64,000 bases of DNA, from the NCBI GenBank assembly GCA_035236585.1, contig CP141128.1:37988684-38052683 (forward strand), written 5' to 3'. The translations under genes and the position numbers were made by a program. Every line of letters starts with the position of its first letter. Positions within the stretch are counted from its first letter, which is position 1. Source of the DNA: Warburgia ugandensis (taxonomy: Eukaryota; Streptophyta; Magnoliopsida; Canellales; Canellaceae). Below the pieces are notes generated by a model. It was not told where the DNA came from and searched no databases. It saw only the letters and a program-made list of their open reading frames with translations. Positions 21,851-35,387 of the stretch are shown here, piece after piece.

Positions 21851-23580
21851 AAGTTCATCCATGAATAGTTCATCCCAAAAGTTCAAAGTTAAGGTATCAT
21901 TCCAAAGTGAGCGTTAGAAATAACATGAGTTAAATGGTTAACTCATATAGAAATGCTGAATTATGAATAGATTCCATCGAGAAGTATATAAGATAGTATG
22001 TTTAAGTGAAGATATTTTCAAGTGATTAAAGATTTATTTACATAGTTAATAACCTAAGAGTTCAATTTTTAATTTGAACAGTATGTATGGAGCTCTGGAA
22101 AAGAACAATAATTTTAGTTGAGCATATAGTGGATACTTACTACTAATAGTTTTAAGGAATTAGGAAGGATTAGTAGCAAAATTTTGACATGTGAAAAGTT
22201 TAATATTGATATAGAAGAAGTGTTTGATACATTACAGTAATTTGAATTTATACCATGAATTTAGACATGATTGCAGGCAAGTTCTTAAGGAAATGAACAA
22301 GAATATGATACTAAGGAGATTGGTATATTCAAAATGATAATCTTGATTTATAATAGCTCTATTAACCTAATGACCTTAGAGAATTGAGCACCAACTTTAG
22401 TAAAGCATAAGCAACTTTACTGAACATAATTGCCTTGCCTGCAATGATAATATGAGAAAAATAAAAATGTGCACATAATGATCATCATGAAAAGAAGGCA
22501 TATAAAGTAAATAAAAGTGATTATTCAAATATGAATCATAGGAAAGATAAACACAATGATTAAATCAAGTAATTCATAAGAGGACAATCTTAAGATCCAT
22601 AAACACTTTATAGTGAACTCCATTGAAATTAAAAATTTGAGAACTCAATTGAGTTATGAAAGGAACATAGATACGAGAAATTTGAAAGAATGAATGTGAG
22701 ATTATATTATTTTGAATAGATATTTAGTTGGATGATTAAATTTATGAAGTTTTTGTTATGTCTATATGACATGAAATTTAAGGAAATTTATCTAAATCAA
22801 ACAACTCTTCCCATAGTTATTGGGAAGATGATGTTAATATTTAATGAGAGTTTATCTTGAAAATTTAATAATGTTTTAATTGTAAGAGTGATGGACAATT
22901 AAAATTTCAATGATTACAAAATAAAAGTATGCCTAATAAGATGACACTATTCAACGTATTGATTATGGAACAAAAGTTACAAGCATTTGAAGATTATGCT
23001 TGTAGTTACTTCTAATAGTTTTGATGATTTTAAGAAATTTGAAGATGATGATATAGTTATACAAGATTGTTTTCATGACTAGAAGCATTAGGCTGCATTT
23101 TAGAAAGACTTGAATAAACAAAAAGTACAAGAAAATGATTTAAACAAATTAATAGAAGTCATGAACCAAAGCATTTTAGTGAGGATTGCCAATGAATGAA
23201 ATTGTATGTTAAAGATGAAAGCTTAGAATGAATTTTTGGCAATTATAGGAACTATTGAGAACTGAGATTAATAAGAGTTAGTGTTTATTCATGATGCGGT
23301 ATTAACATAAAAATACCTCCTATATCATTTCAAACTTTGATGCCATCTTAAGGATAGATTGATTTATTAGATTAGGTGACAAATGACTACCATAAGATTA
23401 TTTTTTATATGGTAGAAGAATTAAAAGACCTGTTTTCAAAAAGAGATAGGTTTTAGATGAGCATGTGTCATTTATTTTGAAAACAACTATACACAATGCA
23501 TAGAGGAGTCAAGAATTTTGGCCAAAGATAAGATAAATTACTAGAGAATGGTAAACTCATCCCATATGAAATGTTAGTAA
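21851..23580 (+). pseudogene. Element C gag/protease region, unreadable
   Basis: Stops and shifts in every frame. It occupies the place of gag and protease between the primer site and the RT remnant. No zinc knuckle or aspartic protease motif could be recognised by eye. A-rich like element A's interior. Confidence 0.35.
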
Positions 23581-23584
23581 TCTA

Positions 23585-24100
23585 AGATATTTTATATGCA
23601 ATTCCTAAAGATCTACCTAGACTACTGCTTTAAAAGTGAGATTGATGTCACTATTGAGTTTATGCCTAATAAAGTTCTACCTCCAAAGCATTATACTAAG
23701 TTACTCGAATAGAGCTTTTGAAAAATAAGTAGTGCCATCTATTAGATAAAGTAAATATCAAATATTTTGTTTTTCTATAAAATGTATTAGTTTTCTTCAT
23801 AAAAATAAAGAATGAATCGTTGAGATTTATGAGAAATCACAGTGGAAAATAGGTATTCTCTAATTAGAATGAAAGACCTATTTGATTGTATTTACACAAT
23901 TATGGTCTTATTAAATATTGATTTCTAGTTGGAGTATAATCTATTGGGGATTACAAAGGAAAATATTTGAAGGACACCATTTCCAATATAATATGAAGAA
24001 TATGTGACATTGAGTATGTTATTAGAGATAATTGTGGATACAATGGATATGATGTTTAGGCCACTACCCAACTAAACTACAATTGTAATTGTAGACTACA
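23585..24100 (+). pseudogene. Reverse transcriptase remnant of element C (Ty3/Gypsy chromovirus)
   Basis: Read across several frameshifts and stops, this matches the start of Gypsy RT in order. IPKDLPRLL near 23602 corresponds to the family's FP.DLPGLPP. It is followed by a KSEID..IEFMP stretch and an SLRFM segment near 23820 in the place of the family's S.R.CIDYR. Then come a DLFD match near 23880, an ITKEN segment near 23950 and EYVT near 24000 in the place of the family's GHYEF. Many residues are lost, so it is inactive. This is the main evidence that C is Ty3/Gypsy. Confidence 0.65.
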
Positions 24101-25374
24101 TCCTAAAATGAACTATGATTAGAGAAGCATCAAGAGTAAGTTGAAATACATGAATTTGAAAATAGTGTATATCAATTGAGGAAGTCAACTTTTTGTACCC
24201 CCTAATTTTAAAAAGATAGTATTGTGGTTGACTTAAAAAAAGAAAAGGTAGAGTAAGCTAGCCACTATATCATTTCTTATCTTACTTTCAAACGATGGAG
24301 TTTTTGGTGAGTTTCAAGGAATGCATTAGATAAAGACTTGGCAAGTGAACTAGTGCAATAAAAGAAGAGTGATTCTATATATGACGTCATTATCAAGAGA
24401 TTTGGGGTTAAAATCCTACTCAAAATAGTAAATTGATAGTTGGGTATTTATCTTAAGATTTACAGGTTTTACTAATATAAGATATGGGGCAATATACAAT
24501 TATTAACAATTTATGAATTATATTAGTCAAAATAGATATATAGTTAAATGATCGAAAATTAATTATATAGATATGAGTTATAAAGAGGACTTATATAGGC
24601 AATACTAATGAATGTGAAAATAGATGGTGTATATGAAGGTTGGCATTTTTTAAGAAAAATTAGGAGACTTTGATTTTTGTTCGAGTAAGATTATTATTCA
24701 AGATATTTGTATAATTCCTAGAGAAAAGTAATGCAGTGTAAGAATATACAATAAGTAATTTTAATAGAGAATTTAGATAATCCTTTGAAAGTATGGATTC
24801 TAGTTTATACTAGCATATTAGATAATAGAATAAACTTAATTATGGATTTGGTTGACCTTTGAGCTTTTGTCGGAAAGGAACATATTGACTTTAAGTTGAA
24901 AATTTTATTGACTAATAGACAAATTAGGTCAATAAAAAAATAGAAATGACCTTATATTATGAATTAAAAATAAAATGTAAAAAATGAGGAGGATTATACT
25001 TAATCAACCATGAACACTAAATCCACTATAATACCCAATAATAGTTGAGGAAGAATGAAGTTATGTTAATGGTTGAGAAGTGATAGTTATGATGTTCGAC
25101 ATAAAGACCTAGAAACATTACCTATATGGGAAGAATTGCAAAACAATGTTGAATTATTAGTAAGTAAAGGCAAAGTCTCAACATATAAAATGAAAGTAAC
25201 TTTTTATTACTTAAAGTAGATAGAAAAGCTACACTAATAAATGGCATAAACATTTAAAGTTTGAAGATGGGAATCATATGAATTTTAATGAGTTATGAGA
25301 ACTTAAATTTATGATGAGATGATGATGCTTCTAAAAGATGATATGCAAAAGAATTTAAGAATAAAGACCATTCC
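24101..25374 (+). pseudogene. Element C RNase H/integrase region, heavily decayed
   Basis: Lies between recognisable RT and integrase C-terminal remnants, so by position it is the decayed RNase H and integrase core. No catalytic motif could be read by eye in any frame. Confidence 0.35.
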
Positions 25375-25495
25375 ATTGGTCAAAGTATTATAGCAAAATC
25401 TTCTTATTAAAGAAGCCACTTGGGAGACTAAGGATGAAATGAGAAGAGCTTATCTAGAGCTAACTACTTAGATATGCAATGAGGACAAAATTTCT
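25375..25495 (+). pseudogene. Chromovirus integrase C-terminal remnant of element C
   Basis: One frame reads TIPLVKVL, then EATWETKDEMRRAYLEL, then NEDKIS. This corresponds to the Tekay/Del integrase end with its typical I.LVKV.W...EEATWE.E.EM...YP.LF and a final FEDEI. It has an in-frame stop where the family has Trp. It directly precedes the purine tract, as in intact chromoviruses. Confidence 0.7.
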
Positions 25496-25510
25496 TTATG
25501 GGAGAAAGGA
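25496..25510 (+). promoter_or_regulatory. Polypurine tract of element C
   Basis: ATGGGAGAAAGGA directly before the 3' LTR start TGTAATACCCC at 25511. Confidence 0.7.
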
Positions 25511-25858
25511 TGTAATACCCCTAATTTTTATTATATTTTATGTTATTAATTTAATTAAAATGAAAAACATAGAACTAGAATCTATGAATTTACTTTTATA
25601 TAAATAACTATTGAAAAACATAATATTGACATTCAAAACATCAATATTCATAACCTACAAGGAAAAATGATTTCAATGACACTATGCTGAACAGTTAAGG
25701 TATTTAATTTTAAAATTTAATAACAAACAAAAAAAAGTTAAATCATTTTAAGTGGGCCTGCCTAACGAAATTCCATGTTTCAAATTCTGAATGCTGTCAA
25801 TTAAAATCTATTATTAATAATGGTTTTTGCAACTAATAACTAATAATTATAATATTTT
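25511..25858 (+). repeat. Element C 3' LTR, segment 1
   Basis: Matches 19096-19475 of the 5' LTR with small gaps. It is cut off within a TAATAATTATAATATTTTA stretch where LINE-1 begins, and continues at 36787. Confidence 0.75.
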
Positions 25859-26754
25859 AAGGTTTGCTATCCTCAATTTTGCTTTGGCATATAACTTAGT
25901 AATAGAAAAAGATCAATGTGTATGGATTGTAAGGTGAAACTCAGTGAGAGTTTACCATCACAACATAGGTTAATGGTTATGAATATCTACATTAAAAGAT
26001 GTATGAAAAATAACTTAATGAGTATCCAAAAACTAAGTGGTTGACCTTAAAAGGGGAGAAAATAACCTCACTCACAAATAAGTTGATGGTAGAAGGAACT
26101 AGAACAATGAAACAGAAGTAAACACCATGTGGATTAATATGGCCGAGTCCATTAAGAAAGTGGCAAAAGTTGTCCTTGGAGTATCTGTAACACCCTTAAT
26201 TTTTGTAAGTAAATTAAATAAATAATGAAATAGAAAATATCAAGGGAATTAAGGCTGGAATATTAGGGTTATGAAAAATGCACTTCTCATAGAAGTGGAA
26301 TTATGGTATGAGATATGTATAATTGAAAACATATTCGACGAACACTTCAAAATGACTATAAGCACGTCAAATTCTGAGCTTGGATGAAGAACCTTTATTT
26401 TTCTTCATTTTTTTAAGTATAAAAGAGTAAAATGGTAATTTTACAAATAACCAAGACTTGAGACATCAAAATCTCGAATGTACTTAGAAATACGAATCCA
26501 ACACCACTAAGTATGCTCAATTCTGAGCCTGGGAGAATAAAATGGATTTTTCTCCAAAAAAGGGTAATTTGGTCTTTTCACACATCCGTGGGGCCCACAA
26601 GGGATCCAACATCCAGAAAACAGCACATCATTAGTCAAACCACTATCACCTGCTAGTGGACAAGGAGGTGGAAGTGGGAATCCTAAGACAATTAAATATT
26701 CAAAAGAAATCAAAGTGTTGATTTGAAGTAATCATGGAAAATTCAAAACACCAC

Positions 26755-26762
26755 TATAAATA
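26755..26762 (+). promoter_or_regulatory. TATA box in LTR B1
   Basis: TATAAATA about 570 bp from the LTR start, the same spacing as in LTR A. A CpG-containing patch follows at 26895-26960, as in LTR A but shorter. Confidence 0.5.
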
Positions 26763-27291
26763 GCTCATAAAAATCCCAAAAATTTCCCTAATGTTCCTCA
26801 ATAGGTCTCCTAGAATTCCCCAAAGTCCTAGCTTCAGAAACGTCCCCCATCTTCCCCAAATTCCATTTTTTCTCTCTTTCATTTTTTTCCATGTAGGCGT
26901 GTCCCCAAATGCACTCGTGCAGACGATCCCATGTCTGCGTCGGGCACGTCCCAGGACTCGTCATCCCCAATGAAATGGGGTTTCTTGGGAAAAAACCCTA
27001 ATCTAATTAGGCATCCAATTTTACTGATCATAACAAGATCTTCATTGTTGGATCTAGTGGGAATGAAATAATATACAAAACTCCTTAGATTTCATGATGA
27101 TCCAATGGTTGCATCTCTAGAAAAATCCAAATGAAAGTCAAGCCCCAGTGAATCACCATCTCTAGCAGTTTATTCAAGTTATTTTGACCAATCTGGCCAG
27201 TGAAAGGAGATCTTACACTGTTGGAGGTCTTTAGGGTTTCTATCATTGTTTTCCATCGGGTTTTTTACTTCTTTGGTGAATTTTTCTTCAC

Positions 27292-27300
27292 CAGGTAAGT
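27292..27300 (+). promoter_or_regulatory. Splice-donor consensus in LTR B1 leader
   Basis: CAG|GTAAGT, a full match to the plant 5' splice-site consensus, about 540 bp after the TATA box. It is positionally equivalent to AG|GTAGGT in B2 and LTR A. Confidence 0.4.
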
Positions 27301-27779
27301 ACCCTCAGTCCCCTCTTTCATTTCCGGTAGGTAGATGTGGTTTTCCAGCCACCTGGAGAACTCCCCCACCGTTGGTCCACTGGAGACGATGGATCTAGCA
27401 TGAAGGGTTGAGATCTCCTCCATCCACAACTCAAATGCAACTTCTGAGCCATTGGATGGATTCTTAGGGCCCAAAAAGCCCAGTAGATGAAATCTGAACC
27501 GCTAAAAATAACGGATGGAGGAGATCGAGCCATAGGCAATCCGACGTCCCAGATCTGGACATCTCGCCTGTAGCTAGTCACTTCCACCCAATGACCTACA
27601 GTAGACGGTATCAGGAGCGGGCCACTAATAGTCCTCACACCCATAACCCAAATCTGATCTGGGGTGTCCAGTTTTGAACTGAAACTTTGTTTTTGCAATT
27701 CAGAGCTCTATATAGCTCTGATTTTAGATCTGAAACCTGCTATGGATTCCTTGTCTCTTCTAGAATTCACTGAAATTGT

Positions 27780-27799
27780 TATATATATATATATATATG
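27780..27799. repeat. (AT)n microsatellite
   Basis: Short uninterrupted TA repeat in LTR B1, absent from the equivalent part of B2. Confidence 0.8.
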
Positions 27800-28362
27800 T
27801 TTTAAATTGTATTTTGGTAAAATTCGTTCCATTGATCTTGGATCATGGCCCATATGACCTCAAACGGAAAATTTGAACCGATGGATGTGTTCATAAGGTC
27901 CTGAAACCTTAAGAAACATGATCATAGTAGAAATTTGGTATCATAGATGAATCAAATGTGACGACCCGGGTTTTTGAAACATGATTTGTAAAGTATTTTG
28001 AAAGGCAGGACCCTTAAGAGTGTAAAAAAATTTCACAAAACAAAGTAGCGAAAATTCTTTTCTTTAGAACTTGTTTTGAAAACCCAAGTCACCACTTCAT
28101 ACATAACATAAGTACAATTTGTGTACAAAATAAAATTCCATTGAAGGAATATACTTTTATTAAACTCCAGGATCCATCCAGTGGTTCACAGTACAGCCAA
28201 ATCTAGTACAATACTTGTCCAAATTACATAATCCAAAACTCAAGCTCACCATACAATAAAACTCTCAACAAAGAAAAATACATGTCTTCAAGGGTATACC
28301 TTGAAGATTATTCCCTTCAAGTCTTCTATAGTCTTCAGCTCCTAACTCTCCTTCCCTGTATC

Positions 28363-28391
28363 TGAGATATTGTAACAATTACAATATCTCA
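28363..28391 (-). other. Conserved hairpin H1, solo LTR A'
   Basis: Thirteen-base perfect stem (TGAGATATTGTAA and its complement) with a 3-base loop. It is longer than in element A. Confidence 0.75.
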
Positions 28392-29831
28392 GCAAGCAAT
28401 GCTTGGTAGGGGATTCAAGAAACATAACATTGACAATGTAATTCCAATACTTCATAATCCCATTATCCTTAAACATACTCTTTACTTTGTAAGTTATGTA
28501 TATCTATATACATACATACCCTTCATGGGTAAACCAATTAAATTTGTGAAAATAGTCAAATATCATTCCCAACTAAGCTGATCAATTCTCTTCATTTTGA
28601 GAATTTAGTATTATTGCTAATCTTCTACTGGGAATTTCCCTTCTTGGGAAATATTAGCAATATACAATTACTTAGCATTTCATTATGCTATAACATAAGG
28701 CATTTCACTATGCCTATTCTCATATGCATCATAATGCAAAATAATCAGAAAGGTTGCTATGCTGCAGTCTGATCCGTACTAGCGCTCTTGGATAACTGCC
28801 CTGTTCACCACTGATACCACGGTGGAAAATATTATGTCACTGCCCATATGGGGGGGCAAGACTTTCACAGTGGCGGCCTTCCCATAATTGCCACCACCCG
28901 ACTTTTAGCCTCTCATTGGGCAAGGTATCATCATATCATCAAATTTCAAGGAGCGGGTGGCCAAACCCTCATAACTCCTCTAACAATAGCATTCCCCTAG
29001 GCTCATGCCTATTAAAACAAACTCACAAGCCTCCAAGCTTGTATGTAAAATAGATTTCATATATATCAGACCATATGTCTGTTTACTTAGGGCTGAAATA
29101 TTTTCTAGTTCCCTATTGACTTATAGTTTAGTCCTTAACCATCTTATATGTGTTTGGTTGGATCATAATGTTTTCAAGAGATTTAGTACAAGTATTATCA
29201 TTACTCTTGTCAACATAAGATCATGAGTACAATCATGTATATCTCATGTAAATGCATTCATCAAATCCTCCTACCTTTAAGGATTGATCTCTTTTCCCCA
29301 ATCTTCCATGATCCTGACTGATGTATGTAATCTGTACATCCATACATATTGTCAATATATAAATTATGAACAATCCTATTGATCACTAGATTTGATGATT
29401 AGAATGATCTTTAGATCATTCATATCTAAGTATTTTTCTATCTCTAAGTCTTTGTATGTCCATCTCCTTGATCTTGATCTTTCATAGATCCATTAATTGA
29501 TAATCTACACATGTTGATAAAGATCAAGGTCCTAGATCTTCTATCGTCTAGTTCTTCTTTGATCTAAGTTTAGTTATTGGATCATCCCTATGGAGGATGA
29601 TCTTGGTTTTCTTCCTTGAATCATCTTTGATCAAGGGTTTGGATTATCTAATCTAATGAACTATAACAAGTATACTAATAAACATGCATACTAAGTACAA
29701 TATAGTGTTCTTATTCTTATTGTTCTTGATCATCCAAGATCTAATGGATCTTGTTTGATCATCCTTATCTTACTTACTGTTTTTATTAGGGTTAGGTAAT
29801 TTACTAACCTTTTATGCTCTTATTATTATTA

Positions 29832-29857
29832 TTCAACCAGTTAATGTGCTGGTTGAA
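29832..29857 (-). other. Conserved hairpin H2, solo LTR A'
   Basis: Stem TTCAACCAG / CTGGTTGAA, nine perfect pairs, identical to element A. Confidence 0.7.
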
Positions 29858-31027
29858 GGTAGCTTATACAAGCCTAAATCTAGACTGCTCCTCTTATTTC
29901 CAATTGGCTAAGGCTTACTAGCTGAATGGGTGAACACAAAGTGGTTACTTCAATCCTCATGTAAGGAGGCGTTTAGACCTCACAAACGTCAACGGAAGGT
30001 AGGGGAAGAGCGAGGCTCTATTAGATAACCCCCTTAACCACTATGTTCATCATTCACTAGAATGACCATAGCTCAATCTTTCATAAGGTTCCTATAAGCA
30101 TGTTTACCCTAAGTACTCTTTCTAATGGATTTTAATTAAGTCTATGAATATTTATAATGTCATTCATGGGGTTTATTATTCTTTTCCTAATTTGGGCCAA
30201 GGACTTGATAATCCTTATATTGTCCTACTAACTATAGCCCTTACTAATTAAGTCCAAAGTACTCCATTCTTATTTGTGTAATAAAACTCTACTTTCTCAT
30301 TAGAATACATTTTTGATGTTTTATGCTCTTTATCTCATAACAAGTAAATCTACTAATAACATTCAACCATAAATGAATTATAAATTCAAAGGATAAAACT
30401 ACATAATTTAACATTCAATGATAATGAGGCAAGGTACTTAAATTAAATCTAACACCTTATGATAACAATGAAATCACATATCATGTTAAAGTCTAAATGT
30501 TATACTAGCATGCTTTATAACATAATCATATTTAAAATGCGATGAAACTAATTACATTAACATTTTTAGAAACCTTTACTTATAATCCAACCATTTGATC
30601 TTAAATCTTTTCCTTTGATTAAGGATTTTAGTTATATTTAGGGAATTTTCTTTATTAAGGTCAAAAGATTATATTGATCTATTTTTGTCATAATCCATCC
30701 ATGATTTCCTTGGATTTCATCATATCAACATTCATTCTTTCCATCCCACGGATCTGATCACACTTGATCTCATTGATCAAGTGGGTCCCTTTGTATTTTT
30801 AGGGTTTTTCTACCATAATGGGTAGATCCATTAATATATCTCATATATATCCAATTAAACCATAGATCTCACTTTTTTTCAATATTATATCACTATGAAA
30901 ACATATTTTTAAGATCTGATCATCTCAGATCTTGAAGATCTAGGTAATTGAAAACTTGTTTCTTTAATACAGAAACTTTTTACTAAATAACATGTCCATT
31001 TTATCATTTCATAAGAAAATAGAGGTT

Positions 31028-31474
31028 TCAAGCTTTCCATAGCTTCTTTTTTATCTGAATTTGGAGTTCAGATGACTTCGAAATTGAATCTGGAAGTTCA
31101 CAGTCCTTCTTAGGGCCTGGATTTGATCTAGGCCCAAGAAACGGACGGCCCAAATTAGTCGGGCAGAACGAACCAAATCGAGCGAACGCATTTGGTTCGT
31201 CAAGCGCGTCTGCTGGGAGGAATTGACGAAGCGCCCTTGCGGGGCATCCACAAACGTGGATGGGATGAGCGGAACGCTCGTCATCTACGCGACCGCAAAC
31301 GGGGCTATCACTGGGCGCGTCTGCTCGTGTCTTTGACGAACGCGCTGTCATCTCGCTTGGGATGATGCTCCACGCATAGCGCACGCGCCATTTCGTCAGT
31401 GCGTCACATGCGTGTCTTGGGCGCCGTTTGATCCGGAGATCGGACAATCCATTCTGGACTGTCCAATCAATCAT
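31028..31474 (-). other. GC-rich island ORF (148 codons) in solo LTR A'
   Basis: Minus-strand counterpart of the GC-rich island in element A's 3' LTR, with the frame open for 148 codons from MIDWTVQ. Shared landmarks with 13898-14164, in order, are VR.AW.I.PSEM, DDE, G.P..AL, FCP and LG.PF. No known family. It lies in the inferred transcribed leader. Coding status is unproven. Confidence 0.35.
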
Positions 31475-31702
31475 TTCTCAATTGAGGGCCAAAACGTCTC
31501 TAATCTTTGTGAAAATGATACCCTAGGGGTTTTAGACCCTTCTGGATCGATTGGTGCAATCAGATTTTTCATCTGAGCACTCTATCATCCATAATTAAGG
31601 ATTATGTTGTTTACTTTACTTTTACCTTTTTATTACCAAAATAAATTACAATAAAATAAAAATTACATAAAATAGTACTAAACATCTATGAAAAGGATTT
31701 TC

Positions 31703-31710
31703 ACCTACCT
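31703..31710 (-). promoter_or_regulatory. Splice-donor-like site, solo LTR A'
   Basis: AG|GTAGGT on the minus strand, about 365 bases after the TATA box at 32074-32081. It matches the position in element A. Confidence 0.35.
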
Positions 31711-32073
31711 AATTGGAGAGAAAACCTCGGTTATTTGTCCAATTTAAAAAAATACCTTGTTGATAAAGATATGGCCTAAGATCCACCTTTCTTGCAAATA
31801 TTCGTTGTTTGAACCGTTGGATCTTGAAATTTCTTTGGGGGTTTTGTAGAATAGATATGTTGGGAAGTTTTGGATGGTGTAATTGATCAAATTAGTTCTG
31901 GAACAAAGTGCCTAATTGATTTTAGGTCTCTTGTTCCAATCTAAAAAGAAAAACAAGTTGAAAAGAGATCTATCTCTTGAAAATTTTTGGGTTTTTGGGG
32001 AGGGATCTAGATCTAATTTTTCAGGGAGAGTGAAGAGAATTTTGTGAGGATTTTTGGAGGATTTTTGGAGTTG

Positions 32074-32081
32074 TATTTATA
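32074..32081 (-). promoter_or_regulatory. TATA box, solo LTR A'
   Basis: TATAAATA on the minus strand, about 620 bp from the LTR start, as in element A. Confidence 0.5.
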
Positions 32082-33965
32082 GGCATTTTGGGTCTTTTTT
32101 CATGATTATAATATTTTATTGTTTTATTATTAAATGGCATGAAAGTCTTCCATGCTCCATTTTTTCTTCCCCATGCCTCATTTTTCTTCCCCAAGACCAG
32201 ATGATGTTTGTTGACCCATGATTCATGTGGGAAGCTGATAAAATTGGTTGTTGGGTCCCTTGTGAGCCCCATGTGGGCCCCACATGGTGTAAAAAGACCG
32301 TTTTGCCATTTATGCATAAAATTTTGGGTTTTATTCCCATGATCTCGGATTTGAGTGTACTTAGTGGCGTTGGATTCATATTTCTTAGTACATTCTAAAT
32401 TTTGATGTCTCATATTTTGATTTTTGGGAGATTTTGATTTTTGGGTAAAATTACTATTTTACCCTTTTTGTCCAAGAAATGAAGAAAGTTAAGGCTTTCT
32501 CATCTGAATTCGGAATTTATCGTGCTTACAGTCATTTTGAAGGGTTTGCTAAGTTTAATTTCAATTTTACATGTCTTATGATTTGATTATACTTTTATAA
32601 AAAGTATATTTTAAATAACCCTAATATTTCAGCCCGAAATATCTGAAACTCAAACTTTATTGATTTTCTCAATCAATTACAAAAATTGGGGTTATTACAT
32701 CAAGTAAAGAAAAACAGTAAAAGTGAAATTCATGCCTTAAAATGAGCTAAGCTTTAAACCTCAATTCTAATCTCAATTGAAATCCAAATTAAGATCAGAA
32801 AGTTTTTATGGATTCCTTGTGATAATTATAACGTACTGCACCAATAAAATTGTAATTTTAATTCATTAAATTTTCAATAATTAAGTGAATAGGTATACTA
32901 ACATCCTTGATTTACAAGATCTAGGATGATCAGAAAAATCAAACCTTGTTGGATGATGATATAATAATGTAATAACTTAAATCAATGAGTTACATGTAAT
33001 TTTATAGGCAGATCTTAAGAGATCTAGCCTTAAAAGTAATAAAAACCATAAAAATGGATGGAAATCTCCTTGATCAAGTTGATCAAGGATGATTGGGCTA
33101 TATGGATAGGTGTTGATGATGATATTGAGTTAATATTATGTGAATTTATGGAATGGATGATGAGGATTTGGGCTAGATCAAGATCTATGCTCTTAAATGG
33201 GATAAAGTAACTTAAGATCTCCTTGATCAGGAAGATCAAGGAAGATCAAATCAAGGGATGAGATACATCAATGATTTAACAATGAAATTATATCAATAAG
33301 AAATGTTAAACCTAAAATAAAATGAAGGATCAAGATCTAAACCCTAAAAAGAGGAAAAATAAGGATCAATTAAGACCGTTGGATCATGATAAGTGTTTAT
33401 ATCTTGTTAGATTTGGATTAATTTTCCTTGCTTAGTAGAGTTAATTATAGAATTTTTTATTTATACTTTTTATGCTTTATGTTTATGCTTTAATGCTTAA
33501 GTAATGGAAATTTCATTGAATTTGTAATTAAATAAAATTAGAATAGAAGGACATTTACATGGAATGTATGACAAGGACTTAATTATAGTGAGGACCATAG
33601 TTAGTAAGATAATATAAGGAATACATTTCTTAGGCCAAATTAGGAGAATAATAAAACTCCATGAATGACATTTTAGTTCATGGATTTAATTAAAATCAAT
33701 TAGAAAGAGTACTTAGAATTAAATGCTCATAGGAACCTTATGAAAGGTTGAGTTAGGGTCAAGCTAGTAAATGATGGACATAGTGGTTAAGGGGGTTATC
33801 TAATAGAGCCTCGCTCTCTCCCCACCTTCCATTGACATTTGTGAGGTTTAAACGCCTCCTTACATGAGGATTGAAGTAGCCACTCTGTGTTCAACCATTT
33901 AACTAATAAGCCTTAGCCAATTTGACATAAGAGGAGCTTCTAGACTTAGGATGAAATAAGCTACC

Positions 33966-33994
33966 CTCAACCAATAAAATATTAATTGGTTGAG
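33966..33994 (+). other. Conserved hairpin H2, LTR B1 (compensatory changes)
   Basis: Arms CTCAACCAAT / ATTGGTTGAG, ten perfect pairs. Compared with LTR A, the outer T-A pair has become C-G and an inner G-C pair has become A-T, with both sides changed each time. Confidence 0.75.
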
Positions 33995-35349
33995 TAATAA
34001 TAATAAGAGCATAAAATGTAGTAAATCATCTAATCCTAAATATAATTATAATCAAGATAAGGATGATCAAATAAGATCCATAGGATCTTGAATGATAAAA
34101 AACAATAAGAATACTAATGTAGTATTGTATTATGTATGTATATTTAGAAATTATGTATGGGTATGTAGAAGAACATGGATAGAGAATCCAAACCCTTGAT
34201 CAAACATGATTCAAGGAAATATTAGGGTATCCCTTATAGGAATACATACTTGAATAGAGAAATAACCTTATACATATGGTTTGACAGATGGATGAATCCA
34301 GACCATGATGGACATTGTGGAAGAATACACTTGAGAAGTATAAATCAAGATACTACTTTGAGGTAGGTGGATATACAAAGATGTATTAAAAACTCATGTG
34401 TATACATACATGATTTTCTGTTTAGAATTATAAACCTTCATGATATAATTATGCTTAGTACCTTAGCATAGTCATGATCCAAAACACATGATCCAAACAA
34501 GTGATCCAAAAACATATGATCCAACACATGTGATCCAACTAAGTGATCTAACCAAATGATCAAACTGAGTGATCCAACCTCATAATCTAATCTAATTGAT
34601 CTAATCTGATGATCAAGTCTAATGAGGTGAAAGTAATGAGATATGGAGACTAAGGAAACCCTAAGAATAGGGTATGTAAAATATTCCAGCCTTAGTTAAA
34701 CAGACACATCATTTGATATGTACAATGTATTTTTCATACAAGTGTGGAGGCTTGTGATTTTGTTTTACATAGAGATAGAGATTGGGAATGCTATGCTAGG
34801 GAAGTTATAAGGGTTTGGCCACCTGCTTCCTGAAACTTATATAATGGATACCATGCCCAAAGAGAGGCTAAATGTCGGGTGGGGCAATAATGGGAAGGCC
34901 CCACTATGACAACCATGGTCCACCCCATGAGGACATGGTGTTGGTATTCCACAGTTGGTATCAGTGGAGGATTGCAGTCATCGAAGCATGCAGTACGGAT
35001 TGAGATTGACGCATAGTACTCCTGATGTATTTTGCATTATGATGCACATATGATAGGCATGATGTAATTCCATGGAATGATGAGATGCCAATACATGAGT
35101 TCCTAGAAATCCTCGTATAAAGATTAGCTGGATACTCATTTCCTAAGTGGAAGTATAGCCAGGGGAAGGAGCAAGTTTTGAGCAATCTTCACTATATTAA
35201 ATAATTTGTCAAGTACTACATAAATAATGTATATACTCTATATGGAGAATACTGATGAATGGATAACCATGATGAAATAAGCACTGAGGTATGTATTCTT
35301 CTATTGATGAAGTAGTATGTTTATGTATCCCCTACTAAGCATAGCTTGC

Positions 35350-35387
35350 TGAGGTATTGCAAATGTTTCTACGTTTACAGTACCTCA
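35350..35387 (+). other. Conserved hairpin H1, LTR B1
   Basis: TGAGGTATTGCAAATG opposite CGTTTACAGTACCTCA: 13 Watson-Crick pairs, two G-T wobbles and one mismatch. A G-C pair stands where the other copies have A-T. Confidence 0.7.

Larger units (their letters stand above)
27957..32699 (-). mobile_element. Solo LTR A' (inverted) inside LTR B1
   Basis: 4743 bp. Reverse complement of LTR A: it begins TGTGACGACCC (the LTR end) and stops at GGGTTATTACA (the LTR start). The TSD is TCAAA/TCAAG at 27952-27956 and 32700-32704, with one mismatch. The uninterrupted equivalent in B2 (near 38826-38840, TAGATCAAGTAAA) supports TCAAG as the original site. It retains the leader and GC island missing from element A's 5' LTR, showing that the 5' LTR suffered a deletion. 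The minus-strand frames 31028-31474, 32021-32413 and 32116-32379 lie in its leader/U3. Confidence 0.85.
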
